Shown: positions 38,209 through 47,028 of the stretch, piece by piece
Numbering within the stretch: the first letter of the stretch is position 1
Layout of the letters: each line of letters begins with the position of its first letter
DNA from: Klebsiella pneumoniae
GTDB lineage: Bacteria > Pseudomonadota > Gammaproteobacteria > Enterobacterales > Enterobacteriaceae
Direction of reading: 5' to 3'
NCBI RefSeq assembly: GCF_000742135.1
Contig: NZ_KN046818.1
Coordinates: 1 to 64,000 of the forward strand
DNA length: 64,000 nucleotides
Program-made: the position numbers and the translations under genes
The notes under the pieces: model-generated
Told to the model about the DNA's origin: nothing
The model's input: only the letters and a program-made list of their open reading frames with translations
Database searches by the model: none

Positions 38209-38586
38209 TTACTGATAGTGTTTTATGTTCAGATAATGCCCGATGACCTTGTCATGCAGCTCCACCGATTTTGAGAACGACAGTGACTTCCGTCCCAGCC
38301 TTGCCAGATGTTGTCTCAGATTCAGGTTATGTCGCTCAATGCGCTGAGTGTAACGCTTGCTGATAACGTGCAGCTTTCCCTTCAGGCGTGATTCATAAAG
38401 CGGCCAGCCATCCGTCATCCATACCACCACATCAAATACCGACAGCAGCTCCAGAAGACGCTCCAGTGTGGCCAGAGTACGCTCACCAAAGACGTGTGCC
38501 ACCACCGTCCTGCGCATCCTGTCATAGGCGTAAAATAACCAGCGCTGACGTGATTTAGCCCCGACGTAGCCCCACTGTTCGTCCAT
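38209..38586 (-). CDS. insB: IS1 InsB (transposase part)
   Basis: This 125-residue DDE part of the IS1 transposase runs from [16 protein letters not shown] through [18 protein letters not shown] to a terminal HYLNIKHYQ. It is normally made as an InsAB' fusion by -1 frameshifting. The altered shift site upstream should prevent that fusion here. Confidence 0.9.
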   Translation of the reverse strand: MDEQWGYVGAKSRQRWLFYAYDRMRRTVVAHVFGERTLATLERLLELLSVFDVVVWMTDGWPLYESRLKGKLHVISKRYTQRIERHNLNLRQHLARLGRKSLSFSKSVELHDKVIGHYLNIKHYQ

Positions 38587-38605
38587 TTCCGCGCAGACAA
38601 TGACG

Positions 38606-38905
38606 TCACTGCCCGGTTGTATGCGCGATGTTACCGGCTCCGGCCTGAGTTTTTAAGTGCCGTAAAATCGTGTTGAGGCCAACGCCCATAATGCGGGCAC
38701 TGGCACGGCACCCAACCCCATTCATAGCCATATCAATGATTTTCTGATGTGTACCGGGTTGAGAGACGGTGTAAGTGAAGCTGATTTGCCATGTTTTACG
38801 GCAGTGAGAGCAGAGATAGCGCTGATGTCCGGCAGTGCTTTTACCGTTACGCACGACGCCTTCGGTAGCTGAACAAGTGGGACATCTGATGGAAATGGAA
38901 GCCAC
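38606..38905 (-). CDS. insA: IS1 InsA
   Basis: This is the IS1 zinc-finger/helix-turn-helix protein: [28 protein letters not shown] and the [17 protein letters not shown]. In ordinary IS1 the protein ends LKNSGRSR. Here the A6C shift heptamer has only five A residues, so the frame runs on to a different 99-residue end ([16 protein letters not shown]), and the normal -1 shift into insB is no longer in register. Confidence 0.9.
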   Translation of the reverse strand: MASISIRCPTCSATEGVVRNGKSTAGHQRYLCSHCRKTWQISFTYTVSQPGTHQKIIDMAMNGVGCRASARIMGVGLNTILRHLKTQAGAGNIAHTTGQ

Positions 38906-39639
38906 GCAAGCACCTTAAAATCACCATCATACACTAAATCAGTAAGTTGGTAGCATTACCAAGTTCTTCCGATCGGGGAACTTTCACATACTCAAGTTAC
39001 AGGAAGAGGAATGCTTCTGGGTAATCAATCACAATCAATTAACAAATTGATCAATGCCTGCAATCCTGATGAAGTAACCCGATTACTTATAACTGACAAA
39101 TTCCTTTCTGACTCTCTAATGAGCGATAACTACAACATAACTTCATATGTTGCCAATTGTATCTTTGAAAAAAATTCTGACATTTATGTTATAGCATACC
39201 CCAGCAAACAATATCCCGGAGGAATAAATTTCGCCATAAAAAACAAAGTGATATGGGATCACCTCGGCATAAATGCAGTTAGATATGCGCAGATTCGACA
39301 TTTAGCATGTGGCTACTTTGAAGAAAGAAATACACGTCATGTGAAAGGGATTACACAAAGAGGGAAACTTATCTGGGATGAAAATCATGCTGATGATGAA
39401 TATTATACCTATCCTTTGGAACCGCTCTGGACCCCGGGACAGAGCATTTAAATTATAAAAAACTCTGTTTGATTCATCGGCTGACAATAACAGTTTATAG
39501 GGTCATCTAGCAAACGAATGCCAGCGGGATGACTCATATGACTACAAATAAGCTGACATTCACGATTTTCACCATAATTGACCAGCCCCCAGGATTCGAT
39601 ATAACCGTAAGTTAGTAATATCTGTTTTCTAACTGTTTA

Positions 39640-39838
39640 ATTCCCCATTTCACCATCGTGCTGCAAATTCTGATGGCGTCTGATAATTTAGTGCTGAATG
39701 TGGACGACACTCGTTATAATCCTGCCGCCAGACATTAATGGTTTTCCTGGCGTGACCGATATCTCTGAACTAGTGCTCATTCAGACATTCATCGCGAAAG
39801 CGTCCGTTAAAACTCTCAAAAAATCCGTTCTGCGTTGG
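39640..39838 (-). pseudogene. IS3-family transposase fragment (3' end)
   Basis: On the minus strand a C-terminal transposase piece can be read: PTQNGFFESFNGRFRDECLN, then a stop where a Trp is expected, then FRDIGHARKTINVWRQDYNE and PHSALNYQTPSEFAAR. The upstream part was cut off by the next IS3-family element, which abuts it at 39838/39839. The stretch 39452-39640 shows no gene. Confidence 0.75.
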
Positions 39839-39854
39839 TGTAAGCGCACCCGTT

Positions 39855-40679
39855 TTAGTTCCACGCACTTTTTGAGATTTCCGGGGTTTCAGCCATCAGC
39901 CGGTATTCTTCCGGCGTCAGGCTTTTCAGGGATTCATGGGGGCGCTCGCTGTTATATTCAGCCAGCCAGCGCTCTGTAATTTCACGTGCTTCGTTCAGGG
40001 TTCTGAACAGATAAAAATCCAGTATTTCTGTCCGGTACGTCCGGTTGAATCATTCGATAAAGGCATTCTGTGTTGGCTTGCCGGGCCTGAGAAATTCCAG
40101 CATCACACCATGCTCTTCTGCCCATTGTGCCAGCGTCAGCAAGACCAGCTCCGGACCGTTATCCATCCGCATCTTCAGCGGATATCCGCGGTTTGCCACG
40201 ATCCTGCCCAGCACTCTGACAACCCGCTGCGCCGGGATATTCAGGTCAATTTCGATCGCCAGCGCTTCCCGGTTATAACCATCCACCACGTTGAAGGTTC
40301 TGAAACGTCTGCCGCACACCAGCGCATCGTGCATAAAATCGATGGACCAGCTCTGGTTCATCGCCTCTGGCGTTGCCAGCGGAGCCGGATTGCGCACCGG
40401 CAGGTGCTGTTTTCCCTTACGGCGAAAATTCAGTTTCAGCAGGAAGTAAATCCGGTGAACGCGCTTATGGTTCCAGGCGTTGCCCTGCCTGCGAAGGACC
40501 TGAAAAAACCTTTTATATCCGTATCGCGGATAGCGTTCAGCCGCCACGGTCAGCGCCATAATGACTGGCTCATCACGTTGCGTATCCGGCTGATAACGAA
40601 ATACCGTCCTGCTCAGCGACAATATCCTGCATGCCTGACGTAAGCTCATGGCAAACTGCGCGGTCAGATAGCTGACCAA
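39855..40679 (-). pseudogene. IS3-family transposase OrfB with internal stop
   Basis: The DDE integrase region is well preserved (VRNPAPLATPEAMNQSWSID, MDNGPELVLLTLAQWAEEHG), but a TGA at 40050-40052 interrupts FIE*FNRTYRTEILDF where an Arg codon is expected. The frame then continues to the normal end (PHESLKSLTPEEYR, EISKSAWN) at 39855. A single C-to-T change explains it. Confidence 0.85.
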
Positions 40680-40699
40680 CTCACGCTTTATCGCTGGTT

Positions 40700-40981
40700 T
40701 TAAAGCTTTTTTTCAATAACGTCTTTCAATGCGCGGCACTCGAGGCTCAGGTCCGCAAACATCTGTTTCAACCGGCGGTTTTCATCTTCGAGGTCCTTCA
40801 TCTTTTTGATATCAGAGGCTTCCATACCGCCGAACTTCGCTTTCCAGTTGTAGTACGAGGCCTCAGAAATCCCGGCTTCGCGGCACACATCTTTGACGGT
40901 GCGTCCGGCTTCGACGGACTTCAGAACGGCGATGATCTGGTGTTCGGTGAATCGGGCTTTGCGTATGGCGATCTCCTCCAA
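40700..40981 (-). CDS. IS3-family transposase OrfA
   Basis: OrfA of IS407-type elements: RKARFTEHQIIAVLKSVEAG, CREAGISEASYYNWKAKFGG, ending CRALKDVIEKKL. The canonical start would be an ATG before RKARF, but that codon is ATA here (40964-40966). Initiation would need the TTG at 40981 or another non-standard codon, so expression may be impaired. Confidence 0.8.
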   Translation of the reverse strand: MEEIAIRKARFTEHQIIAVLKSVEAGRTVKDVCREAGISEASYYNWKAKFGGMEASDIKKMKDLEDENRRLKQMFADLSLECRALKDVIEKKL

Positions 40982-41149
40982 GGATATATTCAGTATGCCG
41001 GAAGATCTCTAAATGTGAATGGTCCGGTTTACCGGGATGCTTACAGGTTGACTCAGATTGACTTCTGTTGAAAGGAGAATCGCGAAAAGCCTTGCGTAGC
41101 GCGGATTTCAGGCACAAAAAAGACGTCCGTCGACGTCTATTGATGTTCC

Positions 41150-41182
41150 GATGTGCGAAGGCCGGACTCGAATTTCACACCT
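41150..41182 (-). other. tRNA-Leu (leuX-type) 3'-end fragment, possible attachment site
   Basis: On the minus strand the segment reads AATTCGAGTCCGGCCTTCGC followed by ACA. This matches the T-arm and acceptor end of leuX-type tRNA-Leu (GGTTCGAGTCCGGCCTTCGG then CACCA), with a missing base and altered ends. No tRNA body is present. Such 3' fragments mark the far ends of islands inserted at tRNA genes. The remainder of 41046-41332 has no gene. Confidence 0.4.
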
Positions 41183-41332
41183 AATAGACTGATATCAATA
41201 TTGTTTATAAACAGGAATAAATAGTTATACCCGCACTTGTACCCACAAGTTAAAATCCGTACAAAAAATAGACATTGCAAGTGGGTATAAAGCCATACCA
41301 GTAGAACACTGATATGGCTGTTGAAGCAAGAC

Positions 41333-42340
41333 TCAGGCAGGCAGGAACGTTTTCTTCAGAGGCACCAAAAGTTTAGTCTCGATATCAACTTGTTCGTAGT
41401 TCTCAATAAGCGCACGGACGAGATCATCAAGTGTCCAGAGCGTCAGTGGTATTGTCGAACGGTCGGCTTCATATCGAGCATCTTTCGTAAAACCCCCTGT
41501 ACTGACATAAAGCCCGCGATCGTCTTTATGGCGACCGCCGATAAAGCTGCGTATCTGTTGGCTTCCCATCTGTTCCCTGCGGTGCTTTACTTCAACGATG
41601 ATACGCGGATTTTCAAAACCGAACCCATCAGGTGAAGCAATGATGTCTTTACCCCGATCAGCTCCCGCAGGTGAGACCTGCGTTTTATAGCCCATACTGC
41701 GTAAAACTCCGGCAACAAGATTTTGCATCTCATCCCAGTCAAGAGAGTTGATACGATCTTTGATACCCTCAAACGCCAGCATTTCCATATCGCGAAGCGG
41801 ATCAGAAACAACCTCATCTTCATCCATCGCAATTGGATTCTGAGTAATTACATCTGCAGTGGGTTTCTTATCCTGCAAAAGCTCTTCTAGCGCATATTCT
41901 GGAAGCTGGAAAACCGTCAGCGTAGAACCCAATGTGTTTTTGGTAGCAACAGACAGTCTATCGCGGTCGATTTCTTGAGTATTCCATTTAACCTGCCGAG
42001 CGATACCCATCCCCTCTTCCACCCATTCAGGATGATACTGGAAGTCTGAAGTAACTTTGCCTAGCAAATAAGTACGGTTGGCTGGCGAATAGGTAATAAC
42101 CCAATCACCCTTTTGGATCTCATTCACAAAACGCCAGACCTGCGATGCGCCAGAACGGGCTGTTCCGAGCTTTGTTAAGGGATCAGCCTCCTGGTATAAG
42201 GCGAGTAACTGGGCTCGGGATAGGCCGGGTTTGACTAATGGAGCCAGCTGAGACCAACCGATGCCTACAATTTGCTTATCGCGAAAATCGTCATAGAGCT
42301 TGCCGCCGTCACCGCGGATCATCCACATTCTGTTGCCCAT
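41333..42340 (-). CDS. Mrr-type restriction endonuclease
   Basis: The 335-residue protein has an N-terminal region (1-150; MWMIRGDGGKLYDDFRDKQI, GDWVITYSPANRTYLLGKV) that resembles modified-base-reading EVE/PUA-like modules. It has a C-terminal Mrr-cat nuclease with D228 in GADRGKDI, E250-V-K252 in IIVEVKHR and Q261/Q262 in the following helix (PD-(D/E)xK). It probably restricts modified incoming DNA (type IV). It is at the downstream end of the CP4-57-like cassette and convergent with nothing nearby. Confidence 0.85.
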   Translation of the reverse strand: MGNRMWMIRGDGGKLYDDFRDKQIVGIGWSQLAPLVKPGLSRAQLLALYQEADPLTKLGTARSGASQVWRFVNEIQKGDWVITYSPANRTYLLGKVTSDFQYHPEWVEEGMGIARQVKWNTQEIDRDRLSVATKNTLGSTLTVFQLPEYALEELLQDKKPTADVITQNPIAMDEDEVVSDPLRDMEMLAFEGIKDRINSLDWDEMQNLVAGVLRSMGYKTQVSPAGADRGKDIIASPDGFGFENPRIIVEVKHRREQMGSQQIRSFIGGRHKDDRGLYVSTGGFTKDARYEADRSTIPLTLWTLDDLVRALIENYEQVDIETKLLVPLKKTFLPA

Positions 42341-42594
42341 ACCAGTCCCTTCATGAGGAAAAGAAATTATGCTGGATCATAAGCTTGTTCGTAGTATGCG
42401 TCAAAACCATCAACAACGACGGCCCAGGATTCCCGGATTGTGCTTGCGATAATGTGCCCAGTTAAAATTACAGCTTCAATTTGCATGATGTTTCGTCCAT
42501 ATAAGTAAAAGCACCAACCAGCATCGGCAGGTGCTTTTTGGAGTGAGTAAATAAGTAAGACTGCAATGTGAATCAGGGAGGCTATTCCCAATGT

Positions 42595-42936
42595 TCACCG
42601 TGCCGCGCTAATACGATTTCTTTTTAATAAACCAGTTGCCTGTCGCGCCCGCAGAATATCGACCGCCCGCAGATATGGGGACTGTTCTTGCCAGTTGAAT
42701 CCCCTGCGATCAATACGAACCAGCCCGTACTTTTCCACCAGAAAATTAACGGCATCGGCCAAAGATATACCGGCATCGATATGTTCCTGAATTACCGTTT
42801 CATCACTGAATGGTGTGTCGTTGAGTGTCAGGCCATAATGTTGTTCCAGCAGGCGTGCAAGCAGCATTTGCCATACTGCCACGGGCGACAGACATAGCGT
42901 CACCGCCTGCGGAGTTGTTGCAGGTAGAGTTTGCAT
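42595..42936 (-). CDS. CbtA/YkfI/YpjF-family toxin
   Basis: This 113-residue type IV toxin of the CbtA (YeeV/YkfI/YpjF) family acts on FtsZ and MreB. The family sequence is clear: [60 protein letters not shown]. The C-terminal tail ([11 protein letters not shown]) is variable. It lies 20 bp downstream of the CbeA antitoxin gene. Confidence 0.95.
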   Translation of the reverse strand: MQTLPATTPQAVTLCLSPVAVWQMLLARLLEQHYGLTLNDTPFSDETVIQEHIDAGISLADAVNFLVEKYGLVRIDRRGFNWQEQSPYLRAVDILRARQATGLLKRNRISAAR

Positions 42937-42956
42937 ATTTGCTCTTGTGGAGTTAG

Positions 42957-43298
42957 TTAACGTTGAGTGGGGTAAACGGCGATGTATACGTAGCCGTAAC
43001 TGCCAAGGGTATCGGCTTCGCAGGTGAAACCATTGTGGTACAGGGTGACACAGTGGGCATGGCGAGGATTCATTTCACCAGTAGTCAACATCGACTCCAT
43101 CTGGCTGATAAAATGTGGGAATGCCACATCCAGCTTAAGACATTCTGCTTCGCTGAACTTACCGGTGATACTGGCCCGGTCAGCCAGATAGTGCAGCCGG
43201 TTTCCCTCCTGTACCAGACGAGCGCCAAAGCAAGGTGTCACATTACGATTCAGACCCCACTTGAGAAATGAATCGTTCTCTGAGTCAGTAGATTTCAT
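42957..43298 (-). CDS. CbeA/YeeU/YfjZ-family antitoxin
   Basis: This 113-residue antitoxin of the type IV pair stabilises cytoskeletal polymers against CbtA. Key stretch: [33 protein letters not shown] and the end [18 protein letters not shown] 43298 is chosen (family-like length); an open frame upstream only covers the RadC gene end. It lies 10 bp after the radC-like stop; the DUF987 gene (YeeT/YpjJ) that usually sits between them is absent. Confidence 0.94.
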   Translation of the reverse strand: MKSTDSENDSFLKWGLNRNVTPCFGARLVQEGNRLHYLADRASITGKFSEAECLKLDVAFPHFISQMESMLTTGEMNPRHAHCVTLYHNGFTCEADTLGSYGYVYIAVYPTQR

Positions 43299-43308
43299 TG
43301 AAGTGCCC

Positions 43309-43794
43309 TCATATCCAGCCTCGCTCTGCAAACGACACAATTCCATCTGAACCGATAACCAGATGATCGAGAGTATTCACATCAACCAGTGCCAGCGCTT
43401 CTTTAAGCCTGCCCGTAATGTTGCGGTCACATTGGCTGGGCTCCGGAGCACCGGATGGATGGTTATGCGCCAGCACAACAGCAGCAGCATTGAAGCGAAG
43501 CGCTGACTTCACCACCTCACGGGGATGGACCTGGACATGGTTAACCGAACCGGCAAATAGCGTTTCACTCTCCAGTAAACGGTGCTGGTTATCGAGATAG
43601 AGCACCATAAACACTTCCCGTTCTTGTCCTGCCAGCTGTAACCGAAGCCAGTCACGGGCAGCAGTACTTGAGGTAAAGGATATACCGGGCTGGCGCAGAT
43701 ATTTATCCAGCAGATTGGTAGCGCGTCGGATGGTCCGTTGAGCATAGGGTGTTAATCCGGATGTCGCGGTAAGCAGGTAATCATGTTGAGCCAT
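43309..43794 (-). CDS. RadC-family JAB-domain protein (YfjY/YeeS type)
   Basis: This 161-residue MPN/JAB protein has the motif AHNHPSGAPEPSQCD (H-x-H-x10-D) and the upstream VEVVKSALRFNAAAV-like helix. Despite the name, a role in DNA repair is not established for island-borne copies. It is part of the conserved CP4-57-like gene order antirestriction-RadC-CbeA-CbtA. Confidence 0.94.
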   Translation of the reverse strand: MAQHDYLLTATSGLTPYAQRTIRRATNLLDKYLRQPGISFTSSTAARDWLRLQLAGQEREVFMVLYLDNQHRLLESETLFAGSVNHVQVHPREVVKSALRFNAAAVVLAHNHPSGAPEPSQCDRNITGRLKEALALVDVNTLDHLVIGSDGIVSFAERGWI

Positions 43795-43846
43795 AACCGC
43801 CAGCGGAAAAAGTTCAGGCTGTGATGATACCGGAGATAATGTGTAC

Positions 43847-45037
43847 TAGCTCAGACCTGATCTGACAGTTACCGGTTATTTATACAGGTGTCTGTCAGAT
43901 TAAATCTGGTTCAGATTCTTTTCTGCCCAGACCCGTTTTCCATCAAGTAATGTTGCCATTGGCGTACGCCCGCAGCACATTTTTCCCTGATGAGTTCGCT
44001 CATTATTGTAATGCCACAGCCAGCTGTCCAGATCCGTTTGCAGGCTTTCCAGGTCTGCGTATAACTTCTTACGGAACGCAACCTGATAAAAATCCTGCAA
44101 AATAGTTTTATGGAAGCGCTCACAGATCCCGTTCGTTTGCGGAGACATCGCTTTCGTTTTCGTATGGTCGATATCGTTGATGGCCAGGTACAGCTGATAG
44201 TCATGCTGTTCCACTTTCCCGCAGTACTCAGTACCCCTGTCGGTCAGTATTCTCAGCATCGGCAGTCCCTGAGCCTCGTAGAACGGCAGTACACGAGCAT
44301 TGAGCAGGTCGGCGGCGGTGATCGGCGTTTTACTCGTATACAGCTTGCAGTGTGCCACTTTCGAGTACGTATCCACGAACGTCTGCTGGTAGATACGGCC
44401 CACGCCTTTCAGATTACCCACGTAGAAGGTGTCCTGTGAGCCCAGATACCCCGGATGTGCCGTCTCGATTTCACCGCTGGCCTCGTCATCATGCGCTTTC
44501 TTCTCCAGAGCCGCGATTTGGGCATCGCTCAGTACGATGCCTTCTCTGGCGACTTTCTCCTCAAGGGCCTTCAGACGCTTACGGAAGTTCTCCAGGTCGT
44601 GCCGTTGCCAGATGGAACGAACGCCGCTGCCGGAGATAAATACGCCTTTTTTACGCAGCTCATTACTGGTCCGGTGCTGACCATGAGCGGGGAACTCAAC
44701 GGCATATTCAACAACCGCGCGTTCAGTGGCCTCATCGGCACGGTTCTTGAGGTTGGGAACCCGGCGGTTTTGGTTAATCAACGCATCAATGCCACCTTCT
44801 GCAGCCAGTTCCTGATAGCGATAAAAGGTATCGCGTGACACGCCCATGATCTTACAGGCTTTTGAAACGTTACCGAGTTCTTCTGCCAGATTGAGCAGGC
44901 CAGCTTTGTGTTTGATGATGGGATTGTTAGTATGAATCATGAGAGTTACCTCGTGTTTTGTTTAAGGATTGGACACCCATATCAAAACCGGTAACTCTCA
45001 ACCTTTCAAGGTCCAGTGTCAGATCAAGTCGCGACTA
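43847..45037 (-). mobile_element. IS481-family element (about 1.19 kb)
   Basis: The transposase gene is bounded by imperfect inverted repeats: from 43847 TAGCTCAGACCTGATCTGAC and, on the opposite strand from 45037, TAGTCGCGACTTGATCTGAC (15 of 20 identical). The flanks show no clear target duplication. It is inserted between the RadC gene and the antirestriction gene of the cassette. I place the ends from the repeats; they could be off by a few bases. Confidence 0.78.
43900..44940 (-). CDS. IS481-family transposase
   Basis: The 346-residue DDE transposase has an N-terminal helix-turn-helix (NVSKACKIMGVSRDTFYRYQ) and an integrase core with the first Asp in QQTFVDTYSKVAHCKLY, the second in LRILTDRGTEYCG and the Glu in MSPQTNGICERFHKTI. 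The frame is intact and the element looks functional. Confidence 0.93.
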   Translation of the reverse strand: MIHTNNPIIKHKAGLLNLAEELGNVSKACKIMGVSRDTFYRYQELAAEGGIDALINQNRRVPNLKNRADEATERAVVEYAVEFPAHGQHRTSNELRKKGVFISGSGVRSIWQRHDLENFRKRLKALEEKVAREGIVLSDAQIAALEKKAHDDEASGEIETAHPGYLGSQDTFYVGNLKGVGRIYQQTFVDTYSKVAHCKLYTSKTPITAADLLNARVLPFYEAQGLPMLRILTDRGTEYCGKVEQHDYQLYLAINDIDHTKTKAMSPQTNGICERFHKTILQDFYQVAFRKKLYADLESLQTDLDSWLWHYNNERTHQGKMCCGRTPMATLLDGKRVWAEKNLNQI

Positions 45038-45071
45038 ATACAGATAATGCGATATTCATGTCAGGTATTCC

Positions 45072-45512
45072 TCAGTCGACTAGATACATAATGGCGCTGC
45101 ATTCCGGATGGTTTAGCGCGTAGTCACGTAAGCGATAATAGTGCTCAGTCATAGCGTCACACTCGGTGCGACAAGCGTGGTGGCTGTATGCCATCAGGCA
45201 GGCCGCTATACCGGCAGCCTCTCCGCTCATCTCCGCATCGTTTACATTCATCGGGTTGAACAACGTCCACTTCTCACCGTCGGGCTCCGGAGCCATAAAT
45301 GCGCCGCCGTTGCTGAGTATGTAAAAGCTCCAGACGCCGCCGCTGTAATCAGCGCACAGACGATCCATCCAGCCAAATATTTGGGGCTCAAGGGTTATCC
45401 ATTGTGGGATAGATCCAAAGCGCTTTGGCCAGAAGCCGATACGTAACTCGTCAGGGACTACCGAGGCAGTAATTGCTGCCTGCTCAGCAAACTCAGGGTT
45501 GTGGGTATCCAT
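45072..45512 (-). CDS. Antirestriction protein (ArdB/KlcA/YfjX family)
   Basis: This 146-residue ArdB/KlcA-family protein inhibits type I restriction enzymes in vivo without mimicking DNA charge. Recognisable parts: LRIGFWPKRFGSIPQWITLE, YSGGVWSFYILSNGGAFMAP and the C-terminal HHACRTECDAMTEHYYRLRD. It shares the window with a type I RM operon (58-64 kb). Confidence 0.92.
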   Translation of the reverse strand: MDTHNPEFAEQAAITASVVPDELRIGFWPKRFGSIPQWITLEPQIFGWMDRLCADYSGGVWSFYILSNGGAFMAPEPDGEKWTLFNPMNVNDAEMSGEAAGIAACLMAYSHHACRTECDAMTEHYYRLRDYALNHPECSAIMYLVD

Positions 45513-45542
45513 TAAACTATCTCCTTATGCCGGAACGGTTGT

Positions 45543-46364
45543 TTAACGCCCGAAAAATTCGAGCATGTTTTCTGCCATAACCCACAGGGCGCGGTTGAGC
45601 TTCACATCGCCATCAATACCGGTAACGGCACGGGTGCAGCTTCTTTTCCCCTGAGCGGTTCGCCCTGACAGTCCACCTTTCATCAGGTTCTCCTGCACGC
45701 GCTGGTATACGGTCCACAGGTCATCGCTGTAGTCCTCCCGGCGACGTGGGGTCAGCAACTGCGATACCGTGACCGGCTGGTGCTCCTCACCAAATCGATA
45801 CTTCAGTGCGGCATTTGCCAGCGCGTGACGGGCCGGGGCTGGTAACGCCAGCGACTGCATTGCATCGCGTTTCTCATCCACCCGGTCAAAGACCCCGAGC
45901 ACTTCGTAAGCCCCTTCAATCACCTTCTCGACGACATTACCTTTATGCGGTACCCGCACTTCTCCGAATGACTGACCGCAGACCAGGCCGTTGGTACAGA
46001 CGCCACGAAACAGTCCCGGAAGCATCTGATAGCTCGAGGAGCCGTCATGACTGTTGAGCAAAATGATTTCCGGAACCTGATGCCCGGTCAGTTGACTGGC
46101 ACGACGCAGGCGAAGCATGTGTTTGGTGTGCTCCCGCTTGCTCAGGTCACGGACCTTCGTCTGGCAGGCAAAGAACGGCTCAAAGCCTTCACGCTGCAGG
46201 CTTTCGAGAATGGTAATGGTAGGGATGTAGGTGTAACGGTCTGAACGAGATTCATGCTTGTCACTCCCGAACACGCTGGGGACATGGCTCATCAGCTCTT
46301 CGTGGGTCAGAGGCCGGTCACGGCGTATCTGGTTTATACGGCCAAAGCGGCTGGCTAATCGCAT
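45543..46364 (-). CDS. yfjQ: DUF932 protein (YfjQ/YafZ)
   Basis: This 273-residue DUF932 protein of the CP4-57 gene set starts MRLASRFGRINQIRRDRPLT, has FVRDLSKREHTKHMLRLRR-like and LNSHDGSSSYQMLPGLFRGV sequences, and ends AENMLEFFGR. The family resembles phage/plasmid proteins of unknown role. ATG 46364 is chosen from the family N-terminus; an upstream ATG at 46424 overlaps the terminator hairpin. Confidence 0.92.
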   Translation of the reverse strand: MRLASRFGRINQIRRDRPLTHEELMSHVPSVFGSDKHESRSDRYTYIPTITILESLQREGFEPFFACQTKVRDLSKREHTKHMLRLRRASQLTGHQVPEIILLNSHDGSSSYQMLPGLFRGVCTNGLVCGQSFGEVRVPHKGNVVEKVIEGAYEVLGVFDRVDEKRDAMQSLALPAPARHALANAALKYRFGEEHQPVTVSQLLTPRRREDYSDDLWTVYQRVQENLMKGGLSGRTAQGKRSCTRAVTGIDGDVKLNRALWVMAENMLEFFGR

Positions 46365-46392
46365 GGCTAACTCCTTATCTGATAATGAAATG

Positions 46393-46429
46393 AAAACAAA
46401 AAGGCCATGTTCCCGAAGGAGCATGGCCT
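46393..46429 (-). terminator. Rho-independent terminator (minus strand) upstream of yfjQ
   Basis: On the minus strand a GGCCATG stem with an inner TCC/GGA extension is capped by a TTCG tetraloop and followed by TTTTTGTTTTC. It lies between the small exported-protein gene (46484-46957) and yfjQ, so it ends the upstream unit and implies a separate promoter for yfjQ. Confidence 0.85.
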
Positions 46430-46483
46430 GTTACTATCTGGTGTTGGTGTGTTGCGAGCTGTAGGCGACTGAAATATTAAGGA

Positions 46484-46957
46484 TTAATCGCTGTAATGGG
46501 TGGTTCTGCAGCCACTGAGGTCAGATAATTCTTTCTGCGTATTCTTCAGCCCCGGGCTGAAGGAGCCGACTTTTTTATCGTTGACGTAAACATCAAAACT
46601 CGCAGACTGGCTCAGGGCGTCAATAAATGACACCCAGGCATTGTCACCGTTTCGCCAGCCGAGGAATGACGGTAACGGATACTGACTGTTATCCATGACG
46701 ACCGTTATTTCCGTTCCGTCGTCATGAGAGCTTACTGATGTTCCATCAGGCAGGGTGAGATCAACACCGTGTTGCAGAATATTCTGCACATCCGGATTGC
46801 CAGTACAGTTCAGATTAAACACCACCTTCTCCGGGCTGGTAATGATATATTCAGTCACGCCCATCCCAAAACCACTCGTCCACATATTGGGAATAGCCTG
46901 TGCTGTTGATACAGAAGCCAGCATAGCTAATGTAAATATTACGTAAGGCAGTCGCAT
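46484..46957 (-). CDS. Small exported protein (YfjT-like position)
   Basis: The 157-residue protein has a clear signal peptide (MRLPYVIFTLAMLASVSTAQA, cleaved before IPN). The mature part starts NMWTSGFGMGVTEYII and has two Cys (in LNCTGNPD and LSGCRTTH). It resembles E. coli YfjT (exported, CP4-57), for which no function is known. It lies in the same place in the cassette and probably shares a transcript with the next exported-protein gene. Confidence 0.8.
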   Translation of the reverse strand: MRLPYVIFTLAMLASVSTAQAIPNMWTSGFGMGVTEYIITSPEKVVFNLNCTGNPDVQNILQHGVDLTLPDGTSVSSHDDGTEITVVMDNSQYPLPSFLGWRNGDNAWVSFIDALSQSASFDVYVNDKKVGSFSPGLKNTQKELSDLSGCRTTHYSD

Positions 46958-47028
46958 AATGTTGCCCTCAAATAATGTAATAAAGCTTTTGTTGTTTAAA
47001 ACAATAAAGTAACGAAAAAACAGTTGGA

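Larger units (their letters stand above)
38194..38960 (-). mobile_element. IS1 insertion (767 bp) with 9-bp target duplication
   Basis: The ends read GGTAATGACTCCAACTTACT at 38194 and the complementary ...AGTTGGTAGCATTACC at 38960, the IS1 inverted repeats. AAGTTCTTC is present at both 38185-38193 and 38961-38969, a perfect 9-bp target duplication. insA and insB lie on the minus strand. At 767 bp it is one base short of the usual 768, explained by a missing A in the frameshift site. Confidence 0.96.
37791..39451 (+). pseudogene. RES-like domain protein, split by IS1
   Basis: Two open pieces (37791-38193 and 38970-39451) join in frame if IS1 and one copy of the 9-bp duplication are removed, giving a 294-residue protein. 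The joined sequence has RES-family features: YYRARYMGND, GRIDSDENEILYTASSKNTA followed by LNELK, and IAYPSKQYPGGINFAIKN. RES proteins include NAD+-degrading toxins and T6SS effectors. No antitoxin is obvious beside it. The gene is AT-rich and foreign to the surrounding ICE debris. The family call is moderately certain; the interruption is certain. Confidence 0.75.
39839..41045 (-). mobile_element. IS3-family element (IS407-like), 1207 bp
   Basis: Imperfect terminal inverted repeats begin TGTAAGCGCACCCG at 39839 and, on the other strand, TGTAAGCATCCCGG from 41045. They enclose orfA and orfB on the minus strand. The element is inserted into another IS3-family transposase fragment. Flanks (ending GTTGG, beginning GGTTG) do not form a clear target duplication, so one side may have been rearranged. 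Confidence 0.8.

Noticed and set aside
28011..42000. CRISPR array or integron features in the mosaic region
   Set aside because: No regularly spaced repeats, cas genes, attC-like sites or integrase were found by eye.
42367..42591. 74-codon leftward open frame between the CbtA and Mrr-type genes
   Set aside because: It has a plausible internal ATG with a weak ribosome-binding site, but no family resemblance to YeeW/DUF957, which would be expected there, and it is short; support is too thin.
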